NCBI GenBank assembly: GCA_023105745.1
Contig: JALGQZ010000013.1
Location: forward strand, 1,647,501 to 1,711,500
Length of the DNA: 64,000 bases
Origin: Austropuccinia psidii
Taxonomy: Eukaryota; Basidiomycota; Pucciniomycetes; Pucciniales; Sphaerophragmiaceae
Direction: 5' to 3'
Shown: positions 13,040 to 24,030 of the stretch, in pieces
Numbering within the stretch: the first letter of the stretch is position 1
How the letters are laid out: each line of letters begins with the position of its first letter
Notes under the pieces: model-generated
What the model saw: the letters and a program-made list of their open reading frames with translations, nothing else
Database searches by the model: none
What the model was told of the DNA's origin: nothing
Program-made: the position numbers and the translations under genes

Positions 13040-15228
13040 TGTAAGGTTTGTCTATGAAACTCTTGATAATAGAAACAATATCAAGAGTACTATGACTGTC
13101 CTCAGTAGAAAAATATAATATAATGAAATATTATAACCACAAATTTAAATATAATTATTAAAAATAATTATATAAAAAAATAAATTTAATTATTATTATA
13201 ATAATATAATAATAAAAAAAAATATAATAATTATAATAAATTATAATTATTCTATTATTGTTATAGTCACTGAAAGTTATAACAATAAGAAGTGTAAAGC
13301 TCTTAATGAGACAATTACACGTGGAAAATAAGAATATTAACCACTTATAAATAATATAAATATTATTTATAAAAAGAATTAATCGCACACTGTGCAGAAA
13401 TAATTCTTTATAGAATAAAATTCTATATAAAAAAACTAATAATAGATAAAAAAAATATAGAACTTTAAAGAAAACTTACTTATAATATTTATTTAATACA
13501 ACAAGTTATAAAACAACAGTTATTATATTAAATAATAATTATAAGTTAAAAACACGCCTAAAATCAATAAATTTAAAGATAAAACAACTTTTTATAATAT
13601 AAATTATGATTAAAGAGTTTTTGAGAGGAATTTGTGGATTTTAAAAGATATTTAAGATGATAATTTTATATAATAAAATTTATTATAGATGATTACAACA
13701 ATAATCTGAATTCTATGACTTCAATTCTTTAATTTAATAAATAAAGAATAAAAATAACTTAAGAATTACTTTTAATAATAAGATTTTATATTTAATAAAA
13801 CTTTACCTGTTTAAATGTCTAATATGATTGGATTGATTATGAATTATGGACAAAAACAGTGATGAAAAGACTCTTTTTATGTCTACAGAGCAGCTCTCAT
13901 GATTCATAATGGATGTAGAGGGCGTGCTCAGATCAAAACTGAAAAACCATGCTTAAAAATTAAGTTCTTAACTTAAGGCAACTTATTTTTACTTCCAATT
14001 TAAAGTTACCAGTGTTATTCTTAACTCCAAGTAACTTTAATCCTCATTTAGTTTAATTATTTTAAGTTTTAATATAAAATAAGTTTATTTATATTAAAGT
14101 TCATCACATGAACAACATAAAATCAGAGTTTCAAGCAGAAATCTCTTAAACTGAATTTTTAATTAATTTTTAAAGAAATCATAATTTTCTTTAAGCTTAA
14201 TTAAAAAGTAATTTTCCAGGCTAATTACCCAGGAAACCTATTAATAAAAGATACTTAAAATTTAATTTATATATTGATAATATTAAATTCTAAGCTGTGT
14301 GAAATTTTCAAGCAAATCCATTAAGATTTGGATTTTTAATGAATTTTTGAAGTTATTACTATTTTTCCACGTAAAATAGCAATACACACAAAACCTTAAG
14401 TTTTGATAAGGTTTTGATGATTGAAACCTTAAAGTTTTAAGCTTATTTAAGCTTTTTAAGCTTGATTAAGCTTTGACAGTTCTTAAAACCTTGATTCCAA
14501 GCCTGCTTATTGGGATTTACCCTCTTGGCAGCTTGAAATTCCTGTCCAATTTAGGATAAAACCAGTTTAAACCTTAAGGTTGGATCAAAGTCTAATCTTA
14601 AAGTTTAAATAAGGTTGAAAATCCTCCAATACAGGTGGACAACCTTAATTGAATCCTTGCAGATCCAAAAAGTTGGGTACCCCAGCTCTATTTGGTCTTT
14701 TTCCTTTGTCCCACCTTTTTGCGTGGATTTTGCCCTTTTATTTATTTAAAGCCATACTATGGCCTTAAACCCTTTTAAATTGAGCTCACGCAGGATTTAC
14801 ATTCTGTATGGCAAATCCTTAGCCAATTCAGTAAATATACACCACACCTTAATTTTAACTAAAATTTTGGTAAAGTTGCATAAACCTTATGTAACTTTAA
14901 ATTTAAGCTTAATTAAGCTTAAATTTAACAATTTTAAAAAAATGTTAAAAAGTTACATTAGTACTGTAAGATTCTTAAATCTTCTAATAACACAAGAAAT
15001 AAGTGTTTTTGGGTATAACACCCTATGGGTGTACCCTAGGTTATTTTTGGTGTAGAATCCAAAAATGACATAATAATTATAACTTTGTTTATCCAAAAAA
15101 AAGTTATACTTATTTTTTATTATTTTTTATTTTAAATTCAACTAAAAAGTCTGTTTAAGACAAATTTAATTGTTTATAAAATCATTTGTGGCCTTATGGG
15201 TATGTTAAACATACCTCACAGGCTCACA
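13040..15228 (-). repeat. 3' LTR of element A
   Basis: 2189 bp, reading TGTGAGCC at its 5' end on the minus strand and CTTACA at its 3' end. Compared with 21850-24025 it carries a 13-bp insertion in an AT-rich stretch near 13150 and about five substitutions. It should supply the polyadenylation region of the transcript. The plus-strand open frame at 14759-15055 is antisense to the element, is repeated identically in the other LTR, and is probably chance. Confidence 0.95.
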
Positions 15229-15240
15229 TTCCCTACCACC
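15229..15240 (-). other. Polypurine tract of element A
   Basis: On the minus strand the bases directly before the 3' LTR read GGTGGTAGGGAA, with only two non-purines. This is the expected place for the plus-strand DNA primer in reverse transcription. The same 12 bases precede the 3' LTR in B (34268-34279) and C (51045-51056). Confidence 0.75.
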
Positions 15241-15244
15241 AAAA

Positions 15245-15302
15245 AAAATTGTACCACAATTTTCTTTTGTAGTATACCCCCAAGTTATTTGGGGGGGGTA
15301 TA
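15245..15302 (-). promoter_or_regulatory. Two conserved hairpins between Gag-Pol stop and polypurine tract
   Basis: The first hairpin pairs AAAATTGT with ACAATTTT around a 3-nt loop (15245-15263). The second pairs TATACCCCC (15273-15281) with GGGGGTATA (15294-15302). The first is also present in B and in C, and C has a matching change in both arms (AACTGT/ACAGTT at 51023-51037). The second is recognisable but imperfect in B and C. A role in RNA 3' processing, packaging or priming is possible but unproven. Confidence 0.55.
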
Positions 15303-15363
15303 ATCCACTGTCCAACCTCTCTACTTATACTGTTCAAGTATGTAAAGCACACAATTCAAACTT

Positions 15364-18300
15364 TTATTGAGGAATTGGTCTTCTCTCATGTCTGAATCTT
15401 CTGAGAAACTTTTGGGAATCAGGTATCTTACTTTCTTCAACCCACTCATCTTCATGATGTGGATATCTGTACCTGACTAAGTATTCTCTTTCATTTTTAC
15501 CCCTAAGTCTTCTTTCTTTTAAGACTTTTAGTATTTTCTTTTCCTCACTTGGTTCAAGTGGGGGTACTTCTAAGGGTGTTTCATTTCTCAAAGGAAATAA
15601 TTCCTTATCACTTGATGTGTAATGCTTTACAAGACTGACGGGGAAAGTTGGGTGTTTGTTTCCTAACTCTCCTGACAGTTCTACTTGTACTGCATTTGTC
15701 CCATGGAGGGCTTTAATAATAAATGGTCCTGCAAAGGAATCTTTCAATTTCTTTGGACCTTTAATATTATTAAAGTTCAAGGTTGAAACTAGTATTAAGT
15801 CCCCTACTTTGAATTCTGGTGTCTTATGACTTTTATCCCATTTCTGCTTAGCATATTCAAAGGCATCATTCATGCTTTGATTTGCATGATGTCTCACTTT
15901 ATCAAGCAGCAGCTTAAAGCTTGAAGCAGTTGGATGAATGTCAACCAAATCTTTTTTCAAAGTATCAACTGGAAGTTTGGGGTTCCATCCTTTTTCCAAC
16001 ATTGCAGGAGTCTTGCCTGTTGAAGCATGGATGGAGGTCTTGTAGGCTAATTCCAATGCTGGTATAAGAGTACACCAATCATGGGTAAAGCCATCAGAAT
16101 CTTTAAACTCCAGGCCATAAGCACAAAATCTTCTGATCATGTCCTCAAGGGTTTGAATCATTCTTTCTGCCAGTCCATCTGTTTGTGGATGGTAGGCTGT
16201 TGAAAATGATAATTTTGTACCCAAAAGCTTATGTAGATTAGTCCATAAGGCTGATGTGAATTTTGGGTCTCTATCACTAATGATATTTTTAAAGAGACCA
16301 GTATGGGATATGACTCTGTTCCAAATCAGAAGAGCTGTATCCATAGCTGTGTCATCTTTATGGCATGGTAAAAAGATTGGTGTTTTGCTATATCTGTCCA
16401 CAATAACAAGACATGCATTGTAACTTTTATCACCTCCAGGTGGTAAAGCAGTTACCCAATCCATGTGAACCACTTCCCATGGGGTACTTGGTTCTTGAAT
16501 ATGGATCATTAAACCAAACCTTTTACCAGTAGCTTTATTGGCTTTCTGGCATCTATCACAACTATGACAGTACTCAATGACATCTTTTCTCCAAGATGGC
16601 CACCAGGCACATGTCTTAATTCTTTCCATTGTTCTGTCTTCAGACAGATGTCCAGAAGAAATGTTATCATGGCATTCTAGTAGTATTGTGTTAATCAACA
16701 TTCTACTACATAGGACCATGACACATGTGTGTTTAGATCTATGATATAGTATACCATCAAACAAATGAAATCTTCCATTATCATAAGATGTTTTCCAAAT
16801 ATCATCCAGAGAATTAGCCAAGGCTACATCTTTACAATCTTTGTCAAGTAGAGCAGTAAGAATATGACAATTCTTATCTTGCCTGTAGCTTTCTCTAACC
16901 TCTTCAAAGAATTCTGTTCCAACATCTGTGATATTGATTCCTTCAATTGGGATTTGAGGTTCTGCACTTGTAGGAACATAGGCAGGATTATCAGGTGTAT
17001 TGGGTAATGCCCATCTACTTAAGCCATCAGCATTCTTATGAATATTTCCAGCTTTATGTACTATGGTCATGTTGCCTCTATACTCCTGTATAGCAATCTT
17101 CCATCTTAACATGTGTCTGTTTGGAGTCTTCATGTTAAGAAGTGATTTTACTGCATTACAATCAGTAATTACTTCAAACACACTACCATCAAGATAATAA
17201 TGAAGTTTTTCCAGAGCCCAAACAAGGCAAAGGCACTCCATTTGGCTAGCTCCATATCTTGCCTCAGTAGGTTTAATTTGTCTTGAAATAAAACAAACTG
17301 GACCTTCATAAGGTTTGTCATTGACAATTTGAACTTGATGAAGAGCAGCTCCTAAACCATCACCACATGCATCAATATACAGCTTAAAAGGAAGTTTCCA
17401 GTCTGGCATCAATAATAATGGTGCATTGGTCAAGGCATACTTGATTTTATCATATGCTTGAATTCTCTCCTGTGTCATTTCAGAAACAGTCTGTTGATCA
17501 CAAATTCTGTATAATGATCTGGCATGGATTGGAAAATCTTTAAGGTGTTGCCTGTAATAACTGGCAAATCCTAAGAAAGACATCATCTCTTTTTTGTTCT
17601 GGGGCATTTGTTTCAGTAAAACTGCAGCCACTTTGTTTTTGTCAACACCAAGGCTTAGTCCTGATACTACATGTCCCAGAGCTTTCAACTCATGAAACCC
17701 AAAATTACATTTTTTAAGAGAAATTTTCATGTTCACTTGTAGAATTTTCTTAAGTACTAATGAAAGTCTCTCTAAATGTGATTGCCAGGTTTCTGAACAA
17801 ATGATAATGTCATCAATATAAATGATTAACCATCCCTCTGATAATTCATGTGGGAATATGGTATTCATCATTCTTTGATAATGAGAGGGTGCATTTTTAA
17901 TACCAAAAGGCATCCTCAAATATTCATAAATACCACAATGAGCTATTATTCTCAATAATTTCCTTGCATGAGGTGTTAAAACATTCTGATGGAAGCCTTT
18001 AAGAGCATCCATGGAAGTAATAAACTTTGCTTTGGATAATTGAGTCAAAGTCTCATGGATTCTAGGGATTGGATACCTGTCTGGAATAGTATAGGTGTTC
18101 AATGCCCTAAAATCCCCAACCATCCTTGACTTATCATTATGCCAAGTAATGATTACTGGAGTTGTGACTTCCACTTCCTCATTGTGTCCAACTTTTCTAA
18201 GAACTCCCAGTTTCATTAGTTCATGAATATGACTTTCTAATGCTTCTCTAGCCCTAGGGCTAGCTGGGTAAGCTGGTCTTCTTAATAGTGGGGGATAAGG

Positions 18301-21132
18301 TCTCTCCACGTTAAGCATGATATCCACTTCATGGCCTTTTATAGCCCCAAGTGGTTCATCATCAGAAGCAAAGGCTTTTTGAAATTGAAATAAAATTTCA
18401 ATAAGTTCTTCCTTCATTTCTGGTGTTAATTCAGGACTAATTTGTGCTTCACTTAATTGATCTGACACAAATTTTTCTTTATTAACATTTTTTACTTGTT
18501 GAATGACAGTAATTTCTTTTCTTTCTGGAGAAAAAGCAAATTTTTGCCTTTTATTTTCCCCTATAGTGAAATATCTGTCCTTATAATTATTAATATCAAT
18601 ACCATAGATATTGAGATAATCATTCCCAAGTATAAAGTGTTGTGAAGTACAATTATTCATAACAACAAATTCAGCTTTCAATCTCATACTTCCTGCAGGG
18701 TGAGGAAATATTATTGTAGCTTCAAATATACCCAAAGGATGCATATTCTGGCTAGCACTGCTGAATTTTACACCTTCAATTGGCATCAACTTGTCTTGCC
18801 AATTGGTATAAATTTTGTCAAGATAATCTTTCCCAACACAAGTGCAAAAAGCACCTGAGTCAAGATGTATCTTGGCTTCTGTGTTATTTATCACAATATT
18901 AGTGATACAAGATGACCCAGCTGTATAACCTTTACCTCTGGCAGGTTTGGTTTTTTGCATTCTGGCATCTTGCACATGTATGAGATCCATACATTCATCA
19001 CTGTACTGTGGTAAGTGAGTATGTACCTCAGTGACCTCAAAAGAAACATTAATATTCTCTATACTAAGTTCTTCTGATGTTTCTTCTTCTTCTGAAGGTT
19101 CAGAATCACTTTCATGTAAAGCTACATCAGTTTCTTTTGTGTCTTCCGCTTTTTCTACACTTATCTCATTGACTCTTGTCTTTTTTGGACAAGTGTTTGC
19201 TAAATGAGATGTGCTTCCACATTTATGACATTTCAAAGGAGGTCTGTCATGTGGTTTATTTGGTTTTGAAATTGGTTTCCCACTAGTCTTGTTGTCTATT
19301 GGGGGTTTATACCAATTTCTTCCAATTTTTGTTCTAGTAGTGATATCCTCCATAGCATTGATATAATCTTCTGTAGAGCAAGGCTCAATACATCTGCTTC
19401 TTATAGCATGCTCAAGGTCACCACCACACTTTCTTAATATCCTTTTATGTACCATTGGTTCAGACATATCAGGATGAAGGGCAGTTAATCTGTCCTTCTG
19501 TTTAAGAAACCAAGTCATGGGCCTGTCCCTCTCAATATTAAAAATGGCTTCCTCAAAAGAATTTTCCATTCCAAATCTCCAGGAATCATTTGCCCATTTG
19601 GAAATAACTTGTTCTTTCCACCAAGGCCAGGAATGTTTTCCATGGTCTTGTCTCATTTTATAATACCATTTCTTAGCTGATTTGGTAAATAATGAGTGTA
19701 ATCTGGCACTTATGTATTCATCTGGTATGTTAAAGTCTTCTTTGAACATATCAATTGTTTTCATAAATTCCATATGATTATATTCTCCTTCACCACTGAA
19801 GGTTGGCCATTCCTCTAATCTTGGAATGTATTTGAAATTGCAAGCAGTTTCCACATCATTACTTGAAATTGTATGATGTAAATCATTATTCAAGTTAAGA
19901 TCATTTCTGTCAAGAAATGGTGTGGATTGCCTTGGCAATTCATTTTTTAGTGATATATTATTAATACTTGACTGAATTTCTTCTTTCAAGTCAAGTCTTG
20001 CTTTATCACTTTTTTCCAATTGTTCTTGAAAAAGAGCTGCATTGTGGCCAGTTGAATTTTCCAAGTTTTGAACTTGTATTTTCAATTCTCTTAACTGTCC
20101 AGTTATAAAAGAAATTGAATTCTCATCTGGTTGATTGAGTAAGGTAACTTTATGCTCAAGTCTTTCACAAATTTGCGTCAAAGACAAAATATTTGCCTTA
20201 TTAAAATTTTCAAGGCCAATAATGGTCTTTTGTTGGTCTTTAACTTGTACTATCTCATTGCCCAGCTTTTGTTGGACATGATCAAATGCTTTAAATTTTG
20301 CCATAATTTCTTTATTACAAGATTCAAAGTAAGTTACAAGCTTTACAGGGTCTATTTCTTTGGAAAGGATTGGTTCAATCTTTCCTCCTCCTTGTTTTTG
20401 AATTCCATCAAAGTTCTTGCCATATTGAACACATTGTCCATGGCTGTCTTTTCCTTCTTTGGAATTCTGTAATTCTGAGGGTAGGGCTTGTTCCACTTGG
20501 GCTTTGCCTTTCCCTTTGCCTTTTGCTTGCCCTTCTGGTTGGTCTTTGGGGCTTGCTTGGGCTTGTTTGGCACTTGTTGAGGCGGATTTTTGCTGGTGGA
20601 TGCTTGAGGAGCTTCCACTTGGCTGTTGTCCTTGCCCTGGGCCAACTTCTTCTTCTGGTCTTCTGATAACATGCTTTGGTTTTTCAACCAAGCTTTTATC
20701 TGTTGGACTTGTCCTTTGACAGACATTGGTGTCCAACCCAATAGAAGATCTTCTGTCTTTTCTGGCCCCATGAACTTCTTCACTTGAAGATAAGAGTTCA
20801 TGGTGCCTATCCAAAGACTTGGAAGGAGTTCCCACTCTTGTTGTTTTGACGCCAGGAACCAGTTTTTCCATTGGGATTGATAAATTTCCACAGTTGCCTG
20901 TTGGAAATGGTTCAGGTCTAACAGCAATAGCAGTTATGTCAGCTTCTGGACTCTCAATAAGAGGTTCAAAGGTGCTGGCTAACCTTTGGGAACTGGTGGA
21001 AGTTCTGGCATCCTCCATTTGTGCCTCTCCTCTGGGAGGACATTCTTGCCTTTTGGATTTATGGCTGGAATGTCCTGGTCCAGATCCATTTGATTGGATG
21101 GAGTAGTTGCTTCCACTTCTAGTAGGAGTCAT
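15364..21132 (-). CDS. Gag-Pol polyprotein of element A, with C-terminal chromodomain
   Basis: A 1922-residue unbroken frame. Residues 1 to about 260 are Ser/Pro/Lys-rich and overlap the spliced gene in another frame. Residues 270-400 are Gln/Glu/Lys-rich and probably coiled coil. A capsid-like region begins near 438 ([13 protein letters not shown]). The zinc knuckle CX2CX4HX4C is at 635-648. The aspartic protease DSG has its Asp at 758. Reverse transcriptase follows with YIDD at 1105-1108, then RNase H with Asp 1254 in IDACGDG. Integrase has HHCC ligands ending in CHSCDRC near 1522-1528 and a DD35E triad at D1558, D1620 and E1656. A chromodomain-like tail occupies about 1866-1922 ([14 protein letters not shown]). 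This is the full set for a self-mobilising chromodomain Ty3/gypsy element; chromodomains can direct integration to modified chromatin. The ATG at 21132 lies inside a predicted intron of the overlapping gene. No frameshift between gag and pol is needed. Confidence 0.93.
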   Translation of the reverse strand: MTPTRSGSNYSIQSNGSGPGHSSHKSKRQECPPRGEAQMEDARTSTSSQRLASTFEPLIESPEADITAIAVRPEPFPTGNCGNLSIPMEKLVPGVKTTRVGTPSKSLDRHHELLSSSEEVHGARKDRRSSIGLDTNVCQRTSPTDKSLVEKPKHVIRRPEEEVGPGQGQQPSGSSSSIHQQKSASTSAKQAQASPKDQPEGQAKGKGKGKAQVEQALPSELQNSKEGKDSHGQCVQYGKNFDGIQKQGGGKIEPILSKEIDPVKLVTYFESCNKEIMAKFKAFDHVQQKLGNEIVQVKDQQKTIIGLENFNKANILSLTQICERLEHKVTLLNQPDENSISFITGQLRELKIQVQNLENSTGHNAALFQEQLEKSDKARLDLKEEIQSSINNISLKNELPRQSTPFLDRNDLNLNNDLHHTISSNDVETACNFKYIPRLEEWPTFSGEGEYNHMEFMKTIDMFKEDFNIPDEYISARLHSLFTKSAKKWYYKMRQDHGKHSWPWWKEQVISKWANDSWRFGMENSFEEAIFNIERDRPMTWFLKQKDRLTALHPDMSEPMVHKRILRKCGGDLEHAIRSRCIEPCSTEDYINAMEDITTRTKIGRNWYKPPIDNKTSGKPISKPNKPHDRPPLKCHKCGSTSHLANTCPKKTRVNEISVEKAEDTKETDVALHESDSEPSEEEETSEELSIENINVSFEVTEVHTHLPQYSDECMDLIHVQDARMQKTKPARGKGYTAGSSCITNIVINNTEAKIHLDSGAFCTCVGKDYLDKIYTNWQDKLMPIEGVKFSSASQNMHPLGIFEATIIFPHPAGSMRLKAEFVVMNNCTSQHFILGNDYLNIYGIDINNYKDRYFTIGENKRQKFAFSPERKEITVIQQVKNVNKEKFVSDQLSEAQISPELTPEMKEELIEILFQFQKAFASDDEPLGAIKGHEVDIMLNVERPYPPLLRRPAYPASPRAREALESHIHELMKLGVLRKVGHNEEVEVTTPVIITWHNDKSRMVGDFRALNTYTIPDRYPIPRIHETLTQLSKAKFITSMDALKGFHQNVLTPHARKLLRIIAHCGIYEYLRMPFGIKNAPSHYQRMMNTIFPHELSEGWLIIYIDDIIICSETWQSHLERLSLVLKKILQVNMKISLKKCNFGFHELKALGHVVSGLSLGVDKNKVAAVLLKQMPQNKKEMMSFLGFASYYRQHLKDFPIHARSLYRICDQQTVSEMTQERIQAYDKIKYALTNAPLLLMPDWKLPFKLYIDACGDGLGAALHQVQIVNDKPYEGPVCFISRQIKPTEARYGASQMECLCLVWALEKLHYYLDGSVFEVITDCNAVKSLLNMKTPNRHMLRWKIAIQEYRGNMTIVHKAGNIHKNADGLSRWALPNTPDNPAYVPTSAEPQIPIEGINITDVGTEFFEEVRESYRQDKNCHILTALLDKDCKDVALANSLDDIWKTSYDNGRFHLFDGILYHRSKHTCVMVLCSRMLINTILLECHDNISSGHLSEDRTMERIKTCAWWPSWRKDVIEYCHSCDRCQKANKATGKRFGLMIHIQEPSTPWEVVHMDWVTALPPGGDKSYNACLVIVDRYSKTPIFLPCHKDDTAMDTALLIWNRVISHTGLFKNIISDRDPKFTSALWTNLHKLLGTKLSFSTAYHPQTDGLAERMIQTLEDMIRRFCAYGLEFKDSDGFTHDWCTLIPALELAYKTSIHASTGKTPAMLEKGWNPKLPVDTLKKDLVDIHPTASSFKLLLDKVRHHANQSMNDAFEYAKQKWDKSHKTPEFKVGDLILVSTLNFNNIKGPKKLKDSFAGPFIIKALHGTNAVQVELSGELGNKHPTFPVSLVKHYTSSDKELFPLRNETPLEVPPLEPSEEKKILKVLKERRLRGKNEREYLVRYRYPHHEDEWVEESKIPDSQKFLRRFRHERRPIPQ
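20352..20917 (-). CDS. Exon Z of the spliced overlapping gene (element A)
   Basis: This exon reads in the +1 frame relative to Gag-Pol and ends at the TAG at 20352. It encodes about 188 residues. The first part is aromatic-rich and helix-like ([46 protein letters not shown]). A strongly basic stretch follows ([14 protein letters not shown]), then [18 protein letters not shown]. The spliced frame differs from copy B at about 19 of the first 112 residues, mostly conservatively (N/D, V/I, D/E). The Gag-Pol frame over the same bases differs at roughly 40 of 106. That asymmetry says the spliced frame is the constrained one. The basic tail suggests nucleic-acid binding. There is no ATG at the exon start, so it must be joined to upstream exons. 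I do not recognise a named domain. Confidence 0.75.
20984..21118 (-). CDS. Exon Y of the spliced overlapping gene (element A)
   Basis: 135 nt. The 3' splice site is CCTACTAG before 21118. The 5' splice site is AAAG|GTTAGC at 20984/20983. The following 66-nt intron has a GCTGACAT branch-like site and ends GCTGTTAG at 20918. The frame contains the first in-frame ATG of the spliced product (21089, MDLDQD), then [16 protein letters not shown], joining to DLNHFQQ in exon Z. Exon Y is open in A, B and C. The ATG is a possible start giving about 223 residues; otherwise translation begins upstream of exon X. Confidence 0.7.
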
Positions 21133-21180
21133 TTCACGTCAATTTTAATAAAAATTAGAGTAAAAGTGGATTGAATTCAC

Positions 21181-21297
21181 CTGCAGGACCTTTAAAGGGC
21201 TCTTTGGTTATTAAACCCCTTGGTGCTGGGCTGGTTTGAATTTCAATACTGGACTCTGAGGCTTCAGAGTCTGAAGAACTTTCTCTGATGGAAGACA
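21181..21297 (-). CDS. Exon X of the spliced overlapping gene (element A)
   Basis: 117 nt preceded by the splice-acceptor-like TTTTCTCTAG and followed by CAG|GTGAAT. The next intron is 62 nt (21180-21119) with a CTCTAAT branch-like site. It encodes an acidic, Ser-rich peptide (SSIRESSSDSEASESS, then PFKGPA). Between A and B I count about 13 base differences, ten of them at third codon positions, and all amino-acid changes after the first codon are conservative. The first codon is split by the upstream junction (N|TG in A, N|CA in B, N|TT in C), so an upstream exon ending in one coding base is expected. I could not identify it. Confidence 0.65.
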
Positions 21298-21821
21298 CTA
21301 GAGAAAATTTAAAAATATAAGTTATTTTATCAAATAATAAAAATAACTTATAAACTCAACTTATTGAATAAAGTTGTTTTTATGTAATTTATGGCAAATT
21401 ACGTCAAAAATAAAGAAAAATGTCTAAGATAAAAAGAAAAAATGTTTTTAGTAAAGATTTTTATTTTTAAAGATTTTTTATTTGATTTATTATTTTCTTG
21501 AAAGAAATAATAATTATGCAATTAACAAGTTAATTAATCAAAATTATATTATTATTCACTTTATACTAGAATAACTCAAAGAATAAATTTCAAGTCTGTG
21601 ATGTGAAAAAGCCACTAGTTAGACAAAAGAAATTTATTCCAAGTCACTCAATAGTATATTGTTTCAAACAATATTCTTAAGAAAAAATAACTTTATTAAT
21701 ATTATAAAGATTATTTATAAGGGATAAGTCCCAAAAAAGCCAATATTAAGACAAATATGGCAATTTTACGTCAAAAAACAGTAAAATAAGGTCTAGAATA
21801 TGATTTATGTCCCAAAAATTG

Positions 21822-21839
21822 GTTTTAAAATCCCGGCCA
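21822..21839 (-). other. Putative primer binding site of element A
   Basis: Ten bases after the 5' LTR the minus strand reads TGGCCGGGATTTTAAAAC. It begins with TGG, as expected for pairing with the CCA end of a tRNA. The matching stretches in B and C differ only at the CGG (CAT in B, CGT in C), mainly at a CpG. The tRNA was not identified, and self-priming is an alternative. Confidence 0.45.
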
Positions 21840-21849
21840 GGCCCCCAAA

Positions 21850-24025
21850 TGTAAGGTTTGTCTATGAAACTCTTGATAATAGTAACAATATCAAGAGTAC
21901 TATGACTGTCCTCAGTAGAAAAATATAATATAATGAAATATTATAACCACAAATTTAAATATAATTATATAAAAAAATAAATTTAATTATTATTATAATA
22001 ATATAATAATAAAAAAAAATATAATAATTATAATAAATTATAATTATTCTATTATTGTTATAGTCACTGACAGTTATAACAATAAGAAGTGTAAAGCTCT
22101 TAATGAGACAATTACACGTGGAAAATAAGAATATTAACCACTTATAAATAATATAAATATTATTTATAAAAAGAATTAATCGCACACTGTGCAGAAATAA
22201 TTCTTTATAGAATAAAATTCTATATAAAAAAACTAATAATAGATAAAAAAAATATAGAACTTTAAAGAAAACTTACTTATAATATTTATTTAATACAACA
22301 AGTTATAAAACAACAGTTATTATATTAAATAATAATTATAAGTTAAAAACACGCCTAAAATCAATAAATTTAAAGATAAAACAACTTTTTATAATATAAA
22401 TTATGATTAAAGAGTTTTTGAGAGGAATTTGTGGATTTTAAAAGATATTTAAGATGATAATTTTATATAATAAAATTTATTATAGATGATTACAACAATA
22501 ATCTGAATTCTATGACTTCAATTCTTTAATTTAATAAATAAAGAATAAAAATAACTTAAGAATTACTTTTAATAATAAGATTTTATATTTAATAAAACTT
22601 TACCTGTTTAAATGTCTAATATGATTGTATTGATTATGAATTATGGACAAAAACAGTGATGAAAAGACTCTTTTTATGTCTACAGAGCAGCTCTCATGAT
22701 TCATAATGGATGTAGAGGGCGTGCTCAGATCAAAACTGAAAAACCATGCTTAAAAATTAAGTTCTTAACTTAAGGCAACTTATTTTTACTTCCAATTTAA
22801 AGTTACCAGTGTTATTCTTAACTCCAAGTAACTTTAATCCTCATTTAGTTTAATTATTTTAAGTTTTAATATAAAATAAGTTTATTTATATTAAAGTTCA
22901 TCACATGAACAACATAAAATCAGAGTCTCAAGCAGAAATCTCTTAAACTGAATTTTTAATTAATTTTTAAAGAAATCATAATTTTCTTTAAGCTTAATTA
23001 AAAAGTAATTTTCCAGGCTAATTACCCAGGAAACCTATTAATAAAAGATACTTAAAATTTAATTTATATATTGATAATATTAAATTCTAAGCTGTGTGAA
23101 ATTTTCAAGCAAATCCATTAAGATTTGGATTTTTAATGAATTTTTGAAGTTATTACTATTTTTCCACGTAAAATAGCAATACACACAAAACCTTAAGTTT
23201 TGATAAGGTTTTGATGATTGAAACCTTAAAGCTTTAAGCTTATTTAAGCTTTTTAAGCTTGATTAAGCTTTGACAGTTCTTAAAACCTTGATTCCAAGCC
23301 TGCTTATTGGGATTTACCCTCTTGGCAGCTTGAAATTCCTGTCCAATTTAGGATAAAACCAGTTTAAACCTTAAGGTTGGATCAAAGTCTAATCTTAAAG
23401 TTTAAATAAGGTTGAAAATCCTCCAATACAGGTGGACAACCTTAATTGAATCCTTGCAGATCCAAAAAGTTGGGTACCCCAGCTCTATTTGGTCTTTTTC
23501 CTTTGTCCCACCTTTTTGCGTGGATTTTGCCCTTTTATTTATTTAAAGCCATACTATGGCCTTAAACCCTTTTAAATTGAGCTCACGCAGGATTTACATT
23601 CTGTATGGCAAATCCTTAGCCAATTCAGTAAATATACACCACACCTTAATTTTAACTAAAATTTTGGTAAAGTTGCATAAACCTTATGTAACTTTAAATT
23701 TAAGCTTAATTAAGCTTAAATTTAACAATTTTAAAAAAATGTTAAAAAGTTACATTAGTACTGTAAGATTCTTAAATCTTCTAATAACACAAGAAATAAG
23801 TGTTTTTGGGTATAACACCCTATGGGTGTACCCTAGGTTATTTTTGGTGTAGAATCCAAAAATGACATAATAATTATAACTTTGTTTATCCAAAAAAAAG
23901 TTATACTTATTTTTTATTATTTTTTATTTTAAATTCAACTAAAAAGTCTGTTTAAGACAAATTTAATTGTTTATAAAATCATTTGTGGCCTTATGGGTAT
24001 GTTAAACATACCTCACAGGCTCACA
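21850..24025 (-). repeat. 5' LTR of element A
   Basis: 2176 bp with the same ends as the left copy. It should hold the promoter. On the minus strand it contains an ATG-initiated 34-codon frame (starting MNHESCSVDIKR, about 22700) that runs into CAG|GTAAAG at 22604/22603, a strong 5' splice-site match. Joining this to the acceptor before 21297 would remove 1306 nt including the primer site, but the coding phase does not fit exon X, so it may be an untranslated leader exon or chance. Confidence 0.9.
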
Positions 24026-24030
24026 CACAT

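Larger units (their letters stand above)
13040..24025 (-). mobile_element. Element A: complete Ty3/gypsy chromovirus-type retrotransposon
   Basis: Element of 10,986 bp lying on the minus strand. It has two long LTRs (13040-15228 and 21850-24025) with TG...CA ends, and CACAT on both sides (13035-13039 and 24026-24030). By eye the LTRs differ at about five bases and one 13-bp indel, so insertion is recent. The interior holds a primer-site-like sequence, a 5' region with a second, spliced, out-of-frame gene, one continuous 1922-codon Gag-Pol frame, two hairpins and a polypurine tract. It is the only one of the three family members here with all catalytic residues kept, so it is a candidate for an active element. 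Confidence 0.95.

Noticed and set aside
13158..13388. Ile/Tyr-rich open frame in the LTR (also 21955-22185)
   Set aside because: A product of AT-rich low-complexity sequence, with no credible start codon.
14759..15055. 98-codon open frame on the plus strand, repeated identically at 23556-23852
   Set aside because: It lies inside the LTRs, antisense to element A. Identity follows from LTR identity; the equivalent in B is altered, with no sign of coding constraint.
20352..20420. Programmed -1 frameshift from the spliced frame back into Gag-Pol near AAAAAC
   Set aside because: The heptamer reads C-AAA-AAC and lacks the required first base identity. The long frame is continuous without any shift, so none is needed.
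20370..21106. Plus-strand open frames opposite the gag region
   Set aside because: Leu/Cys-rich complements of the Gln/Lys-rich coding strand, so shadows of the real genes.
22590..22710. 34-codon frame starting MNHESCSVDIKR as first coding exon of the spliced gene
   Set aside because: Its phase at the CAG|GTAAAG donor does not match exon X, and it is broken by TGA in the 5' LTR of B. It is kept only as a possible leader exon.
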